DNA of 64,000 nucleotides from Trema orientale (taxonomy: Eukaryota > Streptophyta > Magnoliopsida > Rosales > Cannabaceae), in assembly GCA_002914845.1 (NCBI GenBank), contig JXTC01000278.1:195577-259576 (forward strand). Reading direction: 5' to 3'. The notes under the pieces are model-generated. The model was not told the origin of the DNA. It did no database searches and saw nothing but the letters and a program-made list of their open reading frames with translations. Numbering within the stretch: the stretch's first letter is position 1; each line of letters begins with the position of its first letter. Both the position numbers and the translations under genes were made by a program. Positions 60,201 to 64,000 of the stretch are shown here, in pieces.

Positions 60201-62060
60201 TTAAAAGATTCGGGTCCAAAAATCCGAAGAACAACCAAAACCCCCGCAATTTCCACTCCCTCCACTAATTCAGTCTTCCAAAGAACCATGTGTGCTATTT
60301 TATCATCCACTAAACAAGGGGTAGAACTCAATTTCCCTCTCTTTCTTGCACTCCAAACAGCAACTAAATGTACATGCTTAAATATATGACTGATTGAGAA
60401 CATAAGTGTGTGCTAACCAAATCAAATAACAGAAAAACTAATGCTAAACTAACCCTTACAGAAACTAATAACGATCTTAAAACTCTTTAAAATAAACCAT
60501 ATCTCACAAAGATCACCTTCATGAAGACATCAATATCAGGGTCAGGCTTGATATTGGCTTCTTTCTCTCGTCTAGACAACTCTGCTAGCAACTCTGGAAA
60601 ATGAATCCAAGTGTTAATATAGAAACCATTGGAAAATTTGGGACCTTGGCTGTATTAAAACTGAAATTAAGGTTATAAAACAAATTGAAAATAGACACAC
60701 CATATCGCCATCCAACTCCTTGGCACTTAGCAGAAAAATCCAAGGTTTCCCTCACTGTCATTTCCTTAATATGTGCATCATGTTCACTTACATATGCAGC
60801 TGTTCTTTCCGGGATAAATTCATCCAAGCCATGGCCATTATAAGTCACCCTTCCACAAAACTGAAGCACCAAAAGAAATAATTTTTTTTTTTTTTTTTAC
60901 GCAACAAACAATTTAATTAGAAAGGAATAGTATTGGGTTAAACTAAAATTGAAAAGTTCTTTCACCTTCAATCCTCTGTCAAGCTTTCCAGCCAAAGCTA
61001 GTAAAAGTGTGGTCTTTCCAGAACTTGGAGGACCCAATATCAATGTCAGTCTGAGAATATCAAGTGAATTTAAATGTCAACAATATTCTAAAGCGTAGAA
61101 TTTTTTTAAAAGACACTTTTGGCTCTATTTGGAACCTTGATTCTTGGTGCAAACAAAATTCGGGGAAAAAAAAAAAGGTGAAAATATTTTCCCAAAATTT
61201 GTTTTGAAACTTTTCTCTGTCGAAATTCTATATACTAAAAAAATGACATCAAATCTATCTTTACTCTCCTCTAAGAAACTCATCAATCGATTTTTGTTTG
61301 AATTCAAATAAGCCAAAAATTAAAATTTCTGAGAAATTTTTTTTTTTTTCACTTCCAAAAGTCCAGGTTCCAAACAGGGCCAAAAATAAACAAGAAAGAT
61401 ATTCAAATTGTTCACCTGCATGGTTTAATGATTCCGCTAACATCATCAAGGATGGTAAGATGCTTCTTTTTGCTTGGAAGTATATGTAGATAATTTAAGA
61501 ACCCCTTGAAATAGAATCAAAAAACCAAAGAACAAAGTAAATTATATGATATAAAAACAGCACAATTGTATAACAATAATAAAAGGAGTCTTATATACAA
61601 TCGTTACCTCGATAGTATTAATGGGGAAGTTGATGAAAGAAGGTAAAGCTCTTTTTCCGACATAAGTTTCTGTATCAACATTTAGATGTTCAAATCGGAC
61701 TTCTACGGTGGGGAGCTCAATTCCAACCCTGTACATTCAATCAAAAAATAAATAACAACAATAAAAGAAAGAGTTTGTTTGGAAAAGGAATAGGAAAAGA
61801 GGTAAACGTATGGAGGATGACCTTTGAATACGGTTCCTGAGTTTGGTCAAGAAATTCTCATTGTCCTTCCCAGGAACTCTGACCAACCTCTCAACCAGAT
61901 TCCTTCTTTCTTCAAGTCTGAGATTGTATACGTCAACCGCAACACCAAGTGTGCTCAGTATTCCTTTCCTTAATCTGGTGTAAGTCGGAAGCCTCTCAAG
62001 TGCAGCCCACCTCAGAGCTTCTTCATCGTCATCGGACAAACGCTCACTCACGTTCTCCAT
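54257..62060 (-). CDS. Pleiotropic drug resistance (PDR) type full-size ABCG transporter
   Basis: ATP-driven exporter, expected at the plasma membrane, with reverse domain order NBD1-TMD1-NBD2-TMD2. 24 exons: 62060-61822, 61728-61608, 61504-61416, 61050-60966, 60860-60701, 60593-60517, 59852-59799, 59704-59614, 59528-59227, 59143-58859, 58714-58398, 58306-58146, 58063-57960, 57824-57668, 57566-57441, 57338-57235, 56653-56321, 56255-55965, 55870-55787, 55704-55571, 55463-55236, 55154-54983, 54863-54609, 54523-54257. All phases agree, giving 1411 aa, typical for PDRs. Landmarks: [16 protein letters not shown] at the N-terminus, Walker A GPPSSGKT (Lys162), [22 protein letters not shown], second Walker A GVSGAGKT (Lys862), [24 protein letters not shown], and C-terminal [15 protein letters not shown]. 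No premature stop seen. The exon 11 acceptor is odd, with 13 A's before the AG. Substrate cannot be told from sequence. Confidence 0.93.
61121..61382. mobile_element. MITE in transporter intron 3 (same family as 2066-2335)
   Basis: Ends GGCTCTATTTGGAACC and GGTTCCAAACAGGGCC (inverted), ~262 bp, wholly within the intron between exons 3 and 4. The frames across it are not coding. Shares the TTTGGAAC terminus with the element at 2066. Confidence 0.7.
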
Positions 62061-62251
62061 TCCTTGTCAAACTCACAACAACAACAACAACAACAACAAC
62101 TGGTTTGGTTTCCACCTTCCTTCTACGTTCTTGGCTATCAATATACAGTTGTCCAAAACCGAAACTACTTTAAATAGGCTAATTTTGAAAGGGAAATAGT
62201 AATAGTAATGCCGTGTGTTGGTGTAGTTACCATATATGCGGGCGCGCACAC

Positions 62252-62285
<34 letters not shown>
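62061..62285 (-). promoter_or_regulatory. 5' leader and proximal promoter of the PDR gene
   Basis: Immediately upstream of the ATG is a (GTT)n microsatellite on the coding strand (ACA repeats at 62075-62100), probably in the 5' leader. Further up is a compound (TA)n(CA)n microsatellite at 62252-62284. No transcription start can be fixed from sequence alone. Confidence 0.4.
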
Positions 62286-63114
62286 GAGGTTGTTTGCTCG
62301 GAACGAAATCGTCTGTCCCCGTTCCGTGTCCCATTTTCTGTCCCGGTTATATTGTCTAGCCACGTGTCCTTCAAGTTAGTACTCCACATAGTCTTGTTTG
62401 GGAAAAGATTAAAAATCAAGAAAGCAACGAAAGAATAAACGAAATTGAAAAAATAAAAAATAAAAAAGATAAAAAAAAAAAAAACAAGATTAAGAAGTTA
62501 AATATACTTTGGCATCGCAGAAACAAAATTTCAGGTCCATTGATTTCTTGAACTTGGGCAATAACCCATCAGTCCTCTGAGGTTGTACTCATTTCATGGC
62601 ACTTGGAGAGCAGTGATGTGTGAACAAATAAAGCTCGGAGTTTGAGTAGCTGGATAATACACCGGTAAGTTGGTTTCGGTCGGTACCGGAGTCGGAGCAT
62701 CGTTGGCCAGCATTACGGCCTGGTCCATTACGATCACTCACTTATGCTTTAGCTCTGCTAGAACGATTAAATATCACTTTAGTTGTAGATCTACTACAAA
62801 CTAACCTTTTCGTTGTGGAGATTAGGAATGACAATAAATTGGGTTAGCTAGAACATGGTGAGGGACCAATGAATAACACCGCCATTATATCTTAAGTTCC
62901 ACTTCCAAATCTTTGTCTTCCTAATTTCTTTTTTTCTTTTCTTTTCTTTTTTTATTAAATCCGGTTTCATTGTTTTCCTTTATTTTTTTTCCCCAAACAT
63001 GACTCAGTGGGATATTAACTTGAAGGACACGTGGCAAGACAGCAGCAGTGGGACAGGAAATGGGACACCGTACGGGGACAGACGATTTCGTTCCTGTTTG
63101 TTTGCTCAGACCTC
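62286..63114. repeat. ~830-bp inverted-repeat element in PDR promoter, G-box core in each arm
   Basis: The left arm 62286-62430 and right arm about 62957-63114 are imperfect reverse complements. Shared blocks are GAACGAAATCGTCTGTCCCC, GTGTCCCATTT, CCACGTGTCCTTCAAGTTA and TTTGGG(G)AAAA. Each arm contains the palindrome CACGTG (62361-62366 and 63028-63033), the G-box core. The arrangement resembles a MITE with long terminal inverted repeats; a target duplication was not found. Confidence 0.65.
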
Positions 63115-64000
63115 CATTCCTGTAAGGCCTTTACGTGGGTCCCACCATGAGCCCACAAGAATGAAGGGCCCAAATGGATATTGAATATCGTTTACCGAGT
63201 AAAAATTCCAAAGGAGATTCATCCTAACCAGACCCGGGATGAAGATGGTATTTTCGCTTGCAGAGTAAAACATATTTGATCATGTGTTTCAAGGAAGAAA
63301 ATTTACTATCTCAATGGTATTGCTATCGGAGTTCCAGTTTAGCTAAACCAAACGCGTAAATCTAACTTTTTAGACACTAAATAAAGACTGAAAGCAGAAT
63401 TCATACACAAAGTTGTCGAATACATTAAACTAGTTCACGAATCTACTTCTACGTATCCTTGCAACCTTGATCTCTCAATCTCAGTACAAGAAATCTAGGA
63501 ATGGCAAAAATCCCCGGCAGGGCGGGGGACCGCGGGGCGGACTGGATTTGATCGGGCGGGAAAAATCTGCCCCGTTTATGGTATATATTAGGTTTTTTTT
63601 TTTTTTTTGAAAGATTGAGATCTTGATCTTGTTTATTCTTCTCTTTTTTGGATATATTTATCAAAATATTAATACCAAATTTATATATTAGGATAAATTT
63701 AATATTCTATTTTGAGTTTAAAATTTTATAATTTTCTTGTAATACTATTTTTCATTCTTTTTCTTTTCTTGGAGTTATAGGAATGTCAAAAAAAAATTAG
63801 ATGAGTTATTCTATTATTCTTCTTGAAATAAAAATAAGATTTACATTTAAAAGAAAATTAATTATAGTTGTACAATAAAAATAATAAAATCTGCAGTTAT
63901 TTGATAAATATATTCACAATTAATGGAAATCGATTCCAATGGCTAAGGGAGCATGAGAAAATCTCTCATTTAAATTTATATAGATAACGTCTAATATTTT
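63115..64000. other. Intergenic with hAT-like terminus at 63495
   Basis: No gene. At 63495 a hAT-type end, TAGGAATGGCAAAAATCCCC, is followed by GGGCGGGG and CCGCGGGGCGG subterminal motifs, like the element at 31525. The other end is not visible, so it is either truncated or continues past the window. Confidence 0.5.

Noticed and set aside
60010..60403. Minus-strand frames of 79 and 128 codons between PDR exons 6 and 7
   Set aside because: They lie in the 664-bp intron and do not match PDR protein; exons 6 and 7 join in phase without them.
62822..62850. TAGGAATGACAAT, possible hAT terminus in the PDR promoter
   Set aside because: No matching opposite end or target duplication, and it falls inside the inverted-repeat element, so chance is likely.
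1..64000. tRNA, rRNA, snoRNA or CRISPR-like arrays
   Set aside because: No cloverleaf, rRNA block or regularly spaced repeat-spacer array was recognised on either strand. A covariance-model scan would be decisive.

Overview
This is a nuclear genome window from a eudicot plant. It is AT-rich, has split genes with GT-AG introns, and carries a coiled-coil NLR resistance gene, an S28 carboxypeptidase, an ATP10-type mitochondrial assembly factor and a PDR-type (full-size ABCG) transporter. The rest is a dense crop of MITEs, hAT fragments and degenerate LTR elements. The species cannot be named from the sequence. There is a 291-base N gap at 40502-40792 and single Ns at 25370 and 46353, so this is a draft assembly.

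Layout. 1-2.7 kb: intergenic, with a direct duplication interrupted by a MITE. 2.7-12.45 kb, minus strand: a three-exon CC-NBS-LRR gene whose 4.9-kb first intron is full of repeats. 13-33 kb: no intact gene; it holds MITEs, a 1.5-kb foldback, a dead hAT transposase, a short LTR retrotransposon and fossil pieces of the carboxypeptidase gene. 33.9-39.5 kb: a second copy of the 23.3-28.9 kb segment. 40.0-45.25 kb, plus strand: an intact nine-exon S28 serine carboxypeptidase (511 aa predicted). 45.9-46.9 kb: a ~500-bp tandem duplication with an N at the join. 48.9-50.84 kb, plus strand: a seven-exon ATP10 homologue (272 aa), followed at 52.9-53.9 kb by a broken partial copy of its 3' half. 54.26-62.06 kb, minus strand: a 24-exon PDR/ABCG transporter (1411 aa) that converges on ATP10. 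62.1-64 kb: its upstream region, with a long inverted repeat whose two arms each carry a G-box core.

How it hangs together. The four intact genes are not a functional cluster. The main story is structural. The carboxypeptidase locus seems to have grown by tandem duplication of a unit made of ~5 kb of 5' flank plus the gene: one copy is intact, one is reduced to exon 5 (33.08 kb), and an older relative to its last exon (21.92 kb). Differences between the two flank copies give empty sites that date several transposon insertions and reveal a ~0.9-kb micro-inversion. I found no sign of a wholly new biological system. The least standard items are a five-copy MITE family with perfect 9-bp target duplications, the long foldback, and the W-box and G-quadruplex motifs upstream of ATP10.

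Exon boundaries were derived by eye from splice consensus, reading phase and recall of family motifs. They were not checked against transcripts or databases.
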